Source: Rotaria macrura
Lineage: Eukaryota > Rotifera > Eurotatoria > Philodinida > Philodinidae
Direction of reading: 5' to 3'
Length of the DNA stretch: 64,000 nt
Assembly (NCBI GenBank): GCA_900239685.1
Contig: OENT01000404.1
Coordinates: forward strand, 57,976 to 121,975
Shown: positions 38,560 to 49,617 of the stretch, piece by piece
Layout: every line of letters starts with the position of its first letter
Numbering within the stretch: position 1 is the stretch's first letter
Translations under genes and position numbers: made by a program
Notes under the pieces: generated by a model
The model's input: the letters and a program-made list of their open reading frames with translations, nothing else
Database searches by the model: none
What the model was told of the DNA's origin: nothing

Positions 38560-39328
38560 CCTGTTTCGTCGAAAGCTTAATTGATTTTCCCGTTTCGTCG
38601 AATTTTTTCTAACGTGTATTCCTGTTTCGTCGAAAAGTGAAACTTAATCAAGAGAGAGAGAACATATCCTGTTTAATTAGATTGGTTAAGTCATACTAAC
38701 GCAAGGTGAAGTGACATCTAATGATATTAGTTCTTCTCTGTAAATTCTTTTCACTGATTGAGGCGAGTCTGCAATGCGCCGTTTCAAGTTCTGTTTAAAT
38801 TCTTCAACTTTTCCTTTGTTTTGATCAGCTTCACGATTATGTTGTTTTTTGTTGCTTGGGGGAATTCCTACATATTGTATTGCCAGTCCAGGACAACAAC
38901 GATCTTCACATCTCCAATAAATAGTCGTATTACCAATTTTCTCTTGTGTATAATGAAAATTATCAAGTATTAAATTTTGTTTGTTACGTTTAGTTGAAGC
39001 AATAGATAACATGGTTTTGTTTTCAGATAACTATCGCATACGCAAAGAGTTCCTTTTTTTTGAGCACATTTATAGAAACTTTTCAATATAAACACCACTA
39101 CGATAGTTAAGCTACTTTTAATCAGTTCAGTTAGAAGATAATTGTTTAAGACAATCAAAACGATTCAGCTGGTCGTTTTGATTCTGCTTTTTTTCATTGC
39201 AAGTGAATTTTTCGACGAAACAAGAACAGTCGAAATTTTATTTTCGACAAAACGGGAACACTAAGAAAACAGCTCTAATAAATTTTTCGACGAAACGGGA
39301 AAATCAATTAGATTTTCGACGAAACAGG
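38560..39328. mobile_element. MULE-like remnant: FLYWCH ORF between inverted repeats
   Basis: Left arm 38560-38602 and right arm 39286-39328 are 43-bp inverted repeats with about three mismatches. Both arms and their inner flanks carry repeated GTTTCGTCGAA motifs (about seven copies in all, left in one orientation and right in the other). Between them lies a minus-strand frame for a FLYWCH zinc-finger fragment. No DDE transposase is present, and the 9-bp flanks do not match as a target duplication. This fits a deleted Mutator-like element; the class is inferred. Confidence 0.6.
38686..39012 (-). CDS. FLYWCH-type zinc-finger fragment, transposon-derived
   Basis: 108-aa open frame. It contains FHYTQEKIGNTTIYWRCEDR followed by CCPGLAIQY and KKQHN, matching the FLYWCH pattern (aromatic, YWRC, a second cysteine, then a histidine pair region). 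The tail KVEEFKQNLKRRIADSPQSV is the helical linker seen after FLYWCH domains in MULE transposases. The second zinc histidine (HxH) reads His-Asn-Arg, so metal binding may be impaired. It sits exactly inside the inverted repeats at 38560-39328, so it is probably part of a decayed transposase and not a host gene. Confidence 0.55.
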   Translation of the reverse strand: MLSIASTKRNKQNLILDNFHYTQEKIGNTTIYWRCEDRCCPGLAIQYVGIPPSNKKQHNREADQNKGKVEEFKQNLKRRIADSPQSVKRIYREELISLDVTSPCVSMT

Positions 39329-40150
39329 AATACACCGTAGAAAACATAGAGCACGATACGAATTAGCAATCATATGATAACTTCTGAATAGTAATTACTT
39401 GATTTAATTAAAAGAAATGGATATTATAAATAATCATTATTCTTCAATCATGTTTTATTCCTACTATACTATATATTCAATCGATTCAGTAATCAAAATG
39501 ACTCCAAAATCATCCGATATTTTGAGATACATTAAATTATTATACGAAGAAAACCTTTTAAAGCAATATCCATCAGATTATATCCAATATTCTGTGATGA
39601 AAACAGCTAAGCAGCATGCTTGGTCTGTCAAAAAATGATTTCCTTGTCGAAAGATAAATATAATCGTTGAATATGATTCATTTTATGAAAAATTACGAAA
39701 GCAAAAATAAACAAGGACGAGGAACTATTGTCTATTTTAAAAAATTTAAATTAAAAATCAATTATAATGGCACTGTTATAATTTGATTTTTATGAATTTT
39801 CCATTTTTTAAAGAAAAATTGAATATTATTTTGACTTTTTTCAAAATCAAAGAATTTCTTTAGAAGTTGAAAATTGAATTAAAATCAGCTTATAAGAATG
39901 CCATTACATTTGACTTTTAATCTGATTCTTAATCCAAATCTTTTTACATGAGTAGCAGATTAACATCAGATTGGTTGTCGGCGAAGAAAGCACACAAAAG
40001 AAATAATAACGTTTGCTTAATCACATTTCTATAGAGAATCAAATGTAAACACAACTTTCATCAGATTATTACTTATAGTTGTTTTCGACTAACCTGTTAC
40101 ATGAAAATGATCTTATCTCTTCATTAAAATTGAATACAATCATTGTCATG
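39329..40150. other. intergenic, no gene recognised
   Basis: About 0.8 kb of AT-rich sequence. A small perfect-like hairpin (AAAAATCAA..TTATAA arms) lies at about 39753-39791. Open frame 39417-39638 has no recognisable domain. Confidence 0.4.
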
Positions 40151-41065
40151 AATAACGATGGATTCACCGACGTTCATCTAGAACACAGCAAAACCTATGG
40201 TTCTATTTTGAATCTAATAGTCTAATAATTTTCCTTGACTCTATTGTAAACTTCAGAAAAACAGAATTTTTTGTGCCATGAAATATACGCTCAGATATTC
40301 GTCAAGAGTTTATTTAATTCTTGTTTAGTTTGTAATCTTTATAGATCGGTGGACAATAATGTGCTAATGACGAATGAAACATATTTTCTTGAAATTCGCT
40401 GGATAATAGAGGACATATGGAGTCTTATCTTAATATTCGTTTACGAGTCGTTGAAAATCGGTTCTTTCGATGTAGAATGTATTTAACTACAAGAAAATAT
40501 ACAAAGCTTTCATTTACAGAAAACATTTTTCAAACAATAGTAATCGAAAACCGTTCCTGGTGGTCGTGTGTTCATCAGCAGTGCGCTATTCAATTTAAAA
40601 AGAATNNNNNNNNNNNNNNNNNNNNNNNNNNNNNNNNNNNNNNNNNNNNNNNNNNNNNNNNNNNNNNNNNNNNNNNNNNNNNNNNNNNNNNNNNNNNNNN
40701 NNNNNNNNNNNNNNNNNNNNNNNNNNNNNNNNNNNNNNNNNNNNNNNNNNNNNNNNNNNNNNNNNNNNNNNNNNNNNNNNNNNNNNNNNNNNNNNNNNNN
40801 NNNNNNNNNNNNNNNNNNNNNNNNNNNNNNNNNNNNNNNNNNNNNNNNNNNNNNNNNNNNNNNNNNNNNNNNNNNNNNNNNNNNNNNNNNNNNNNNNNNN
40901 NNNNNNNNNNNNNNNGAATATCTGAGCGTATATTTCATGGCACAAAAAATTCTGTTTTTCTGAAGTTTACAATAGAGTCAAGGAAAATTATTAGACTATT
41001 AGATTCAAAATAGAACCATAGGTTTTGCTGTGTTCTAGATGAATTTTGATGAATCCGTTGTTATT
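40151..41065. repeat. large palindrome centred on the assembly gap
   Basis: 40173-40300 and 40916-41043 are perfect reverse complements over 128 bp with no indel. Further out (40151-40172 against 41044-41065) the match falls to roughly 70 percent. The symmetry axis is at 40608, within 3 bp of where the run of N begins. The 310 N therefore stand where the mirror image of 40301-40605 would be. The sequenced half codes for nothing recognisable. Confidence 0.85.
40606..40915. other. assembly gap, 310 N
   Basis: Unknown bases. Open frames running through this gap on either strand are artefacts of translating N. Confidence 1.
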
Positions 41066-42907
41066 CGGGCCAACGACTGTACCTTATCAAAGGATGGAAA
41101 TGAAGTTTTGATTTAATTTGGCTGTCTAAATTCTCATTGTTCATTAAAGTTGATTCTGTCCATTATTTCAATAGTTCTAAAAGAGATGGATTATTTTTCT
41201 TAGCAGGGAATCGTAATAGAACGGAAATGATTACTTTATGTTATCCGAAAGAATATAGGAATTCCTTCGATGGGTGTAAAAAAAAGATCTGGAACAAGTT
41301 TTAGAATTGTTTAATATATATCGCTAGGCCCAATATATAAACACGAGCGATAGTTGCCAAAAAGCAGGCTTCAACGAATAGGGTTTAAGAGAATGCTAGT
41401 GATGTGAGACGCATTTGATTTCTTTAGTTCACATTCTCATATCATTTTTGGGTGCATTCATACACCGTCCATGAGCTAGCTGATCATGGATCATCTCCGT
41501 ATACCGTCATTACTGATCAGAATTTTGATTTTTATGTTCGATTGAGGGAACATAGTATAAAACTATCAAATCTAAATTTTCAATTCATTTGGATGTTATA
41601 TGGTTAAGTTATTCAATAACTAATTCTACGCATACTGTCAAATTTTTACCACAAAAGAAAGTCGCAAATTGTATACTATAAATGTTTATTAGGATAATTC
41701 TTCTAAATGACGGAGACATTCTACGTGCAATATACTAATGGAGAGAGCATGACTCACGAAATAAAATGGAATTTTTGAATTATTAGATATAATTGGTTCT
41801 ATATTTTTTTATTCCGACATTGTTGAGGAATGGCACGATTTATGAGTTTAGAATCTGCAGTTTTTAACACTAGGTCTTTTGTCAAATTTATGGAATTTCA
41901 AATCATCAAGTTGAATGTTTTCTACCTTATGCAAATTTTGACTCTCTACATAATGCAGGGAAAATTGGAAAAAAGATCACCCTTGAGAAGATATTGGGCT
42001 CATACTGTCGACCTCTTTTTTTACTGAATATTTTCAGCTCCATGATATAATTCAGAAAACATCAAATCGTTTCATTCCAAAATGCTGTCCCCAACTATAT
42101 ACTATCATATATATCGATGGAAAGTACACATTGAGCTAATTTAAAATCTATTGCACGGATTCAATACATTTAAAATAAAAGTATTTCGAGAAAAGCAGAA
42201 TTTTTTTCAATTATTCAATGTTGAGTTGAAAATTTCTATGAAATATGAAATCGAAGAAAAATCTCTGTATACCTGTAAGATACGAAAGCGCTGCCGATGA
42301 CTATCAGATCGTAATAAGAGTATTTGAAAGGATATATTTCATGCAAAATGAATTTCATGAACGTTGATCATTAACAAAAAAAAGATTATTTCAATCAAGA
42401 AATCGATCGTCTTTGTTTAGATAAACATACATCAGGTATGCGACAGAATACAAAGATAAATGTTCGACCATGAACTTATAGTGAATATATGGCTTGTTCG
42501 ACATAAAAATCTACCAACAATAAGATAGTTTACATTAATGATTCCTAAGTATTGCATATCTAATTGCAACCAAGATAATCTCTTTGACATCTATTTTCAA
42601 TTTGACATTAAAAATAAAAGGATTTCAGTAAAAATATCAACGATACATATGAAAGTTCATCGATATTTAACTTATCCTAGACATACAGACAAAGTTTAAT
42701 ATTTGATTTTGAAACGAAGATGATGAATGCATTCAATATAGAATCGATTGGAAATGTCCTTTCACAAAATATAAATCTCGGATGAAGAAACTTCAAGTAA
42801 CATTTTTGAAGTTTCTAGATTAATTTTCTAAATACGAATAGTTATATTTGTTTGAATCTGAACTTGGTTTCTTCATAGACTATTGTAAAACATGCAATAA
42901 TATCATT
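41066..42907. other. intergenic, no gene recognised
   Basis: 1.8 kb of AT-rich sequence. Open frame 41830-42027 is unsupported. No repeat was recognised besides those flanking it. Confidence 0.45.
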
Positions 42908-43480
42908 TTAACTTACGAGGAAACTTCGCCAACTCATACTCTCCGTTTGAGGTCATGCTTTACCCTTAGATTTGACCCATAGTGTAGACGAAGAATCTAA
43001 AAAGATTCATGCCACTCACTTTTCCTGCAGGATCCCAATTTTCCGGCCAAATCATATTTTGGAACTTCGACATGAAACATCATCCGAATACAGTTCTCAC
43101 CTAGACTAGATTTAAGAAGAAAATTTCAAAATTTTTCAACAAAGTCTGTCGAAGTTATGAATGTTCCAAACCATGCATGTTTTACACACTATAGCTGAAA
43201 AAACGCATATGGCTGGAAAATTTCTGAAATTTTTCATTAAAGTTTGTCTAGATGAGAACTGTATTCGGACAATGTTTCAAGTCGAAATTCCGAACTATAA
43301 TTTGTCTGGAAATCTGAGACCCTACACGAAAATTCGCAACTAGTTCTATATCGCATTAGGAGCAGGCTAGTGGTACGAGTCTTTTTAGATCTTTTATCTG
43401 CACTATGAGTTATACCTAAGAGTAAAATATGACCTCAAGCAGAGGTTATCAGTTGTTGAGATTACCTCGTTAGTTCATTA
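42908..43480. mobile_element. diverged fold-back element
   Basis: Left arm about 42908-43140 and right arm about 43225-43480 are reverse complements at an estimated 75-80 percent identity. Matching blocks include GAGAACTGTATTCGGA (right, about 43254) against its complement (left, about 43083), and GAGGTCAT..TTA..CTTAG at the outer ends. There is no coding capacity; a short plus-strand frame at 43161-43343 is just one arm read through. The divergence suggests an old insertion or an old inverted duplication. Confidence 0.65.
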
Positions 43481-44331
43481 AAAATAATTCATTTCCGACA
43501 TCTATTCAAAGATCCATGAAAGTTTTACCGAAAAACTCACCATCGATACTTTATTAAATACGTTCATGCATGAATTCAACATCGACCTGACGCATAGAAC
43601 AGGATCTCTATACAGAAAAGAGAAAAAAACATCGATTCACTAGTAACACATTGTGCGTCATTTACAACACAACGAGAAAACTTCGTTAAATCTGCATGAT
43701 TATCATTTCAAATTTGAACGTTATATGATTTATTTCATGTCGATTAGATTGGGACTTCAATTAAAAGTTTTGAGAGATAATTATTTTACATGATTGTATC
43801 ATCGAGTATGATTCATTCCTTTCTCTCAGCAGATACTCTATTGCGTCTCTTCTATTTGATGCATGTCCCGACGCAGCTGACTTTTTTTGCGCCCTTATAA
43901 CCTAGAATTCTTAGGGTTACAATCGAAGAAACAATATTTTTATTCATTCTTCACTTTTTGTTGTCCAATTTTTTGCTCCGATAGAAAAAACAATCAGATC
44001 ATATTTAATCATGAATATTCTAGAATAATCTTGTATACATGTTATTTCACATGGCAATCAAATATAGAAAATAAAGAAGATTCCGTTTAATTATTCATAG
44101 GCTGATTCGTAGTTTTAAATTAGAAAATAAAATGTATTGTCATTATTACAAGGCACATTTCTGTTACAATGAGTAAGAGCCATGTGAAACTTCTACAATA
44201 TTCTGATGTTCCTCTCATGCATTGGACACGTCATTCTGTTCTCTATCGTTCTTAGGTAACGATTTTTTCTTTTTCCTTTTCCTTTTCAATGTTTTTTATC
44301 TACGATTACTCATCAACCTTTCAGCAGAGAC
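43481..44331. other. upstream region of p62
   Basis: About 0.85 kb with no gene. Near the 3' end, GAAACTTC (44186-44193) and TTCTGATGTTCC (44201-44212) resemble heat-shock-element units of alternating GAA/TTC. The frame at 43887-44090 is not supported. Confidence 0.4.
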
Positions 44332-44340
44332 TATAAAAGG
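44332..44340 (+). promoter_or_regulatory. TATA box of the p62 gene
   Basis: TATAAAAGG lies 55 bp before the ATG, so a start about 25-30 bp downstream would give a 5' leader of about 30 nt. This is the clearest core promoter in the window; the other genes show acceptors and not TATA boxes at this place. Confidence 0.65.
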
Positions 44341-44394
44341 GTCGAGAAAACTGTAATACCATTCATTCAAATCACCTAACGCACAACACATAGC

Positions 44395-45783
44395 ATGTCT
44401 ACACAACAAGTTATTGTCAAAGTTTACTACAACGATATCGTTGAAAGTCAACCAGAGATTCGTCGATTTTCTGTAAGTAATGTCAATAATTACTCATACA
44501 CATCTAACTATGTTCATTTATAGCTTGATACATCGCCAAGTGCCAATGCCTATCAAACATTAGAAACGACCGTTTCACGATTAAACAATGATTATCCTCA
44601 AGGTCAATTTACATTGCAATACACAGATGAAGACAATGATCGTATAACATTTTCATCCGACGAAGAATTACGATCGGCATTAACTAACGTTCCACTTGGT
44701 GGTATAATTAAAATTTATGTTAAACCAAAAGCTAAAAAGCCGGAACAAACAAATCCCAATACAACAATTCACATTGGCATTACTTGTGATGGTTGTCAAG
44801 GTCCCATCGTTGGTATTCGTTATAAGTAAGTTCTAACTAATCACTTTTAGTTGTTTCCAGAGGATTGACTTTTTGTGTTTGTTCTTGCTTCTGCTAGATG
44901 CATGGAATGTCCGGATTATGATCTGTGTCAAACATGCTCGGAAAAAAATCTTCATCCAGAACATAATATGATAAAATTGACACGTCCATCTCAACGTCCC
45001 TTTGGAGGACATCCACGATGTGGTCGTGGACCGTTTGGTGGTGGGCGATGTGGTGGTCCTGGTGGCCGTTTCTGGCGTCATTTTATGCGTCAACAACAAG
45101 GTCATTCAGCTGATTTCCGAATGCCAAATGACATGAGTCAATTTCTTGGTCAATTCAAAGGCAAAGAATTAGCGGAATTAATTGAAGCTCATCTACCTGC
45201 ATATCTACGTACAGAAAAAATCAATGAAATTCTCAATCGATTCAAAACTGGTGAACAAGCCGACAAACCTATTGATCAAAGCATTCTTCTCGGAAATATT
45301 GGTGAATTTCTTCGTGAAGTTCTTTCACCATTCGGTATTGATTGTGATTATTTTGTTGATAATCAACAAACGCAAAAACCAACTGAACAGCCTCAAACAA
45401 CACAAAAGACAGAAGAAGAAACACCAAATAGTAATGCCAGTACTGAAGCTAAACCAAATGCTCCTCCAACACAAGAAACAGCATCGGCTTCTGCTTCTGC
45501 TAATGGTAATCCTCCACAATTTGGTAACTTACTTGAGCAACTTCAAACAATGTTCGCTCCCATGTTTCAACCAGCAACAGCATCACCATCATCGACAGCA
45601 ACAACTGCTGGAGCTGCTGGTGAGGAAGCTCAACAACAGAAAAAAATTGAAGAATGTATTGAACGAATGACTGCAATGGGATTCGTCGACACAAACGGCG
45701 TACTTACTGAACTTATCAAAGCTAAAAACGGTGACCTTAATCAAGTTCTTGACGCTCTCAATCCACGAAATTACAAAAATTAG
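44395..45783 (+). CDS. SQSTM1: p62/sequestosome-1, autophagy receptor
   Basis: Scaffold that polymerises, binds ubiquitinated cargo and delivers it to autophagosomes. Three exons: 44395-44472, 44524-44825, 44898-45783, giving 421 aa (human 440). The PB1 domain (about residues 6-96) has both the basic face (VIVKVYYND) and the OPCA acidic motif (YTDEDNDRITFSSDEEL), so head-to-tail polymerisation is expected. The ZZ zinc finger (about 106-155) has TCDGC, RYKCMECPDYDLCQTC and HPEHN. A Gly/Arg/Phe-rich stretch follows, then a helical region and a Gln/Thr/Ala-rich linker. The C-terminal UBA (last about 45 residues) has ERMTAMGFVDTNG. A canonical acidic LC3-interacting W/F-x-x-L motif and KEAP1 motif are not obvious. 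The middle helical region (FKGKELAELIEAHLPAYLR) is unlike vertebrate p62. Confidence 0.93.
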
Positions 45784-47695
45784 ATGCGAAAGCAACATCG
45801 CACTGTAGACTGTCATTTTAATTTTTCTGTAGCATTCAAGCAAGAAAATCTATTGTACTTTCCATTTTAATCAACTAAGAACTTGAAATAAAAGTTAAAA
45901 AATATTGAACATATGTTTGTTGAATTCATCCATAATGTAAATTCGATTGCGTCAACCTTTTCTCCATTAATTTTCTCTTTTCAAATAAGCAACACACATA
46001 AAGACTTGGAATGATACTCAAGACTTTCCGTACTATTCGTTGAATTCATCAGCTTTTGTTAATATAGTGATAGATGAATCGAGAGTATTCTGTTTTTTTC
46101 TGGTGAGCATTATGCATTATTTTAGACAGCATTCTGTGCCCGGAGGATTTACAACGTGTTTGTTTCTCGAGTATTAGTACCATGTTTACATACTCTGTTC
46201 TGTTGCACATGTCTCACGCAACTCACCTGTCGATAGTCTATGAAATCTCCTCACATACGACAGTGGTTCGGCTCTGGAAACCATCAATCATGACTAATAT
46301 TTTATTTGCTTATCGTTTCATGTGTTTTACGTTGATTCTTTCCTTTCGTTCGTCATAATTTACCTGCAATAGGCACTACATTCCATTAAGCCATGCCATT
46401 CGTAGAGGTTTAAACAAAATTGCGAATAGCCAGACAATATTCTGTGTTTTTCTAATTCTCATAAAACAAGAAAAGAGAAACATCGGGGAATGTTGATAGT
46501 TATTTACAATTTCCACTCATCGCTTATGATTCACCGCTCTACACATATTCTTACACAGTTACGAATTAAGACTCAAAAGAAAGATAGCAGAGTAGTATAT
46601 TTGAACAGAAGACATCTTCGAAAAAATAGTTGAACACTTTTACAACGTCGGATTCAAAAATATTCAAGTTAATCTATTATTGTATTCAATGTATGATTAA
46701 AGAGAGATTATTTTTATCTGATTCATGAATGATAGATCATATGCATACCTGAGTTGCTCTAAGATCTTACTAAAATGACAAGACAATCAACATTATAATC
46801 TAAACTTCATTGACCAAGAAAGTTCTATGATCTTTGAAAATAAAGATGTCAGATGCAACGAATTTTGAATGACCATACAGAGTCATTCATTACAATCTAT
46901 TGCATATTATCTCTTGATTCATATTAGCAATACAATACTCTATGCAGCATATTAATTAATCACATGATAATCATAGGAACAACGTTTGTTTTTTTTCAAC
47001 TACTAATACAATTATTTTTGATCATCAAGAAAAAAATTCTCAATAATAACTATCGATCAGAGTAATATGTAACCTTAAATACAGACATCTATACAATAAT
47101 GAAAAACCTAACAAAAGAAAATCATAACTACGAGTGAAATGTGAAGGTACAACCATAACATTAATTTCATGAATATTGTTAAATTCAAGAATTAAAACTA
47201 TAGAAATATATCAACATTATAACTAAATCAAAATCCCACAGAAGACATTTTCACAAGAAAATCATCTAGAACATCATATTGACAAAAGATCCACAGAACT
47301 GTCAGAAGTTCTTTTAAAAGAAGTAAAATAATCTCTTCTGGAGAATACTGAACGTTTCAAGAAATTCCTTCAAGTTGTCAAACTAACAAGAGCGAAATTC
47401 TGCCAAACATTCCTCCTTACTTCTATATCGTTCATTCTCGTAACTCATCGAAAATCCTTGAACTATTTCCCCACTTCTGTGTTTTAAAAGAAAGTTTTAA
47501 ATCTTTTTTGGATTCTAGACTCTGCTTCTTTTATGAAAGTAGATTCAAATAGTTTTGAAATAACTTCACTCTATGACGTATTTCTTTATATGGTTAGTTT
47601 AGGTTTGTTTTATGCTAAGTTATGATCAATTATTTTAAGTTTTCCAATAAAAATATGAAATTCTGTAGTGTTTTCATCAATAGATAGAGTAAATG
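45784..47695. other. intergenic, no gene recognised
   Basis: 1.9 kb. AATAAA for p62 occurs at about 45888. The remainder is AT-rich with no frame or repeat I can support. Confidence 0.5.
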
Positions 47696-49159
47696 TCCCT
47701 AATATCGACAGTAAAAAATTGTCTTATCTTGTCTAAGTCCGTGTACGAATATTATATATACTAGCTAAAATATTTGCATAGTCCCTGAAGTCTGCTCTTT
47801 CGAATGGTATGTGCACGACCTTTTTTCTTCACTTTCTTCACGGAAAAATTAGCGACCTACGATGATCAACTCAATTTGTCGTTATTAGGAGCACTTTCCC
47901 TAATTTCGACAGCAAGCCATTTTTTGTCCTTATAATTTTGACACGAAGTAAGTTTTTGCCCCACGTTTCAACTTTTCAGGACAAGGCTTCTTATTGAATA
48001 CCCCTCAGCGAACTTCTTGCAGAATTAAGTGTTAAACGGAAAATTCCTGTTGTATATCAAATAACTAATTTCTGTCATGAGCTGTTGGAATTTGGGCTTT
48101 GATTCGTACTGTAAATCCTTCGTTTCTGAAAAATATTGCTTTTGTTCCATGTTTCGATCAATTTCCCCATTTTCTCTATATTGTCTCGAGAAGAGTGGAG
48201 ACTTTGGCTGTGATTTGCAGTAACCATGTGCGAGAGTGCGAGAATCATTGTGGAATTACCGGGCCTCTCCCCTGATTATTACATTCTGCGAAAAACCCTG
48301 GTTATATGAATAGATGCTTTTTGCAAGTAAAGCATATGTATTCCAGATGTGGTTCGACATGCAATGTCCAGATTTTGGTCAATTTTTTATTTTTTTGTGA
48401 AAATAATCGTATAATAGAGGAAGCGAAATTCGATAAAGGAATTCCGATAAAGTTGAAAACTTTTAATTCGACCCAGGTGGGAAGGGAAATGGCACAATCT
48501 TTCTATTATATATGCTTCGACATTTCCTATAGTTTATGTTTCACAAAAGAAATAATCATAGAAGTATAATGATATATATACAGGAGAGAGGTCATCAATC
48601 ATATTCTATCAGATCCACTTTGTCGAAGAACGTGGCGTTAGTATTTGTTTAAGGGTTTTTTCGATTCATCATTTCCTTTTATTTGAATTCTTAAACAAAA
48701 TTACTGTCCGTAATGTCATTAGTAAAACGACTTTCAAACGAACACCAAATTTTCTGGATCCTGTTGGATTAGAATCAGGTTGATCTTGTGAATACCTTGA
48801 AATAATTGATTTAGCAGCTAAAGGTGGACTTATATTAGCTTTGAATGGATCCATCGAAATTACAAAGAAAAAAACCTTGCTGTCAAAATTAGGGGCAAAA
48901 AACTTACTTCGTGTCAAAATTATAAGGACAAAAAATGGCTTGCTGTCGAAATTAGGGAAAGTGCTCCTAATAACGACAAATTGAGTTGATCATCGTAGGT
49001 CGCTAATTTTTCCGTGAAGAAAGTGAAGAAAAAAGGTCGTGCACATACCATTCGAAAGAGCAGACTTCAGGGACTATGCAAATATTTTAGCTAGTATATA
49101 TAATATTCGTACACGGACTTAGACAAGATAAGACAATTTTTTACTGTCGATATTAGGGA
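47696..49159. mobile_element. non-autonomous DNA transposon with ~267-bp terminal inverted repeats
   Basis: Left arm 47696-47962 and right arm 48893-49159 are near-identical reverse complements; both outer ends begin TCCCTAATATCGACAG when read inward. Similarity may extend a few bases outside, so ends are accurate only to about 10 bp and no clean target duplication was seen. TGTCGAAATTAGGG-like subrepeats recur inside the arms. The 0.93-kb interior has two short frames (48306-48569 plus, 48669-48917 minus) with no transposase motif. High arm identity suggests a relatively recent insertion. Confidence 0.85.
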
Positions 49160-49308
49160 TATTTATTCTAGATATTTCTTTTATGTTAGATATTGCTATT
49201 TTTTGAAAAGCTCATCAAAATTGAAGGTATAAACGTATTTCTATGATGTCATGGAATATACGCATGGAGTCAGTACAGCAAATAGATACAAATGACCTAG
49301 TTGAGTAA

Positions 49309-49617
49309 ATCCGATACCGAATCCAATCGGATCCTACGATCCGATGAAATCCTATGGGCATCCGGGTTTTCGAAACAGTAACTGATCCGACGGGAGAAAC
49401 CTATTTTCTTATTTGTGTACGAATTAGCATTTAATCCCAATAGTAGAAGCCTGTTTGATCATAAGATGAAGTCCAATTGGATTCCGATAGTAGGATTCGA
49501 TAAAACCTCACACTAGGGATCCGAATGTCGGATCCCAACTAGGAATCCGATTGGATTTCGTTGGATTAGAGAAATTCCGATAGAAGCATGATCGGATCCA
49601 ATGATCGGAATGATCCT
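49309..49617. repeat. ATCCGAT/ATCGGAT-rich patch
   Basis: About 300 bp contain ATCCGAT, ATCGGATCC, GATCCGAA and TTGGATT variants at least eight times in both orientations, including the near-inverted pair AATCCAATCGGATCC (about 49320) and GGAATCCGATTGGATT (about 49540). It is not a strict tandem array. It could be the degraded end of a transposable element. Confidence 0.55.

Noticed and set aside
39753..39791. Small AT hairpin as a terminator or RNA gene
   Set aside because: Arms of about 15 bp of A/T are expected by chance in this DNA, and no gene ends there.
40417..41013. Long open frames crossing the gap
   Set aside because: They exist only because N is translated as X; the flanks are arms of a palindrome.
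43161..43343. 60-codon frame
   Set aside because: It is one arm and the loop of the fold-back element, with no domain.
45182..45670. 162-codon plus-strand frame and several minus frames within p62
   Set aside because: They overlap the well-supported p62 exon in other frames; His/Gln/Leu runs reflect the CAA/CAG-rich codons of p62.
18559..45783. TBK1 and p62 as a functional gene cluster
   Set aside because: The two partners lie 21 kb apart with unrelated genes and repeats between them; nothing suggests shared regulation.
48306..48917. Short frames inside the TIR element as transposase
   Set aside because: No DDE motif, zinc finger or other transposase feature, and both frames are under 90 codons.
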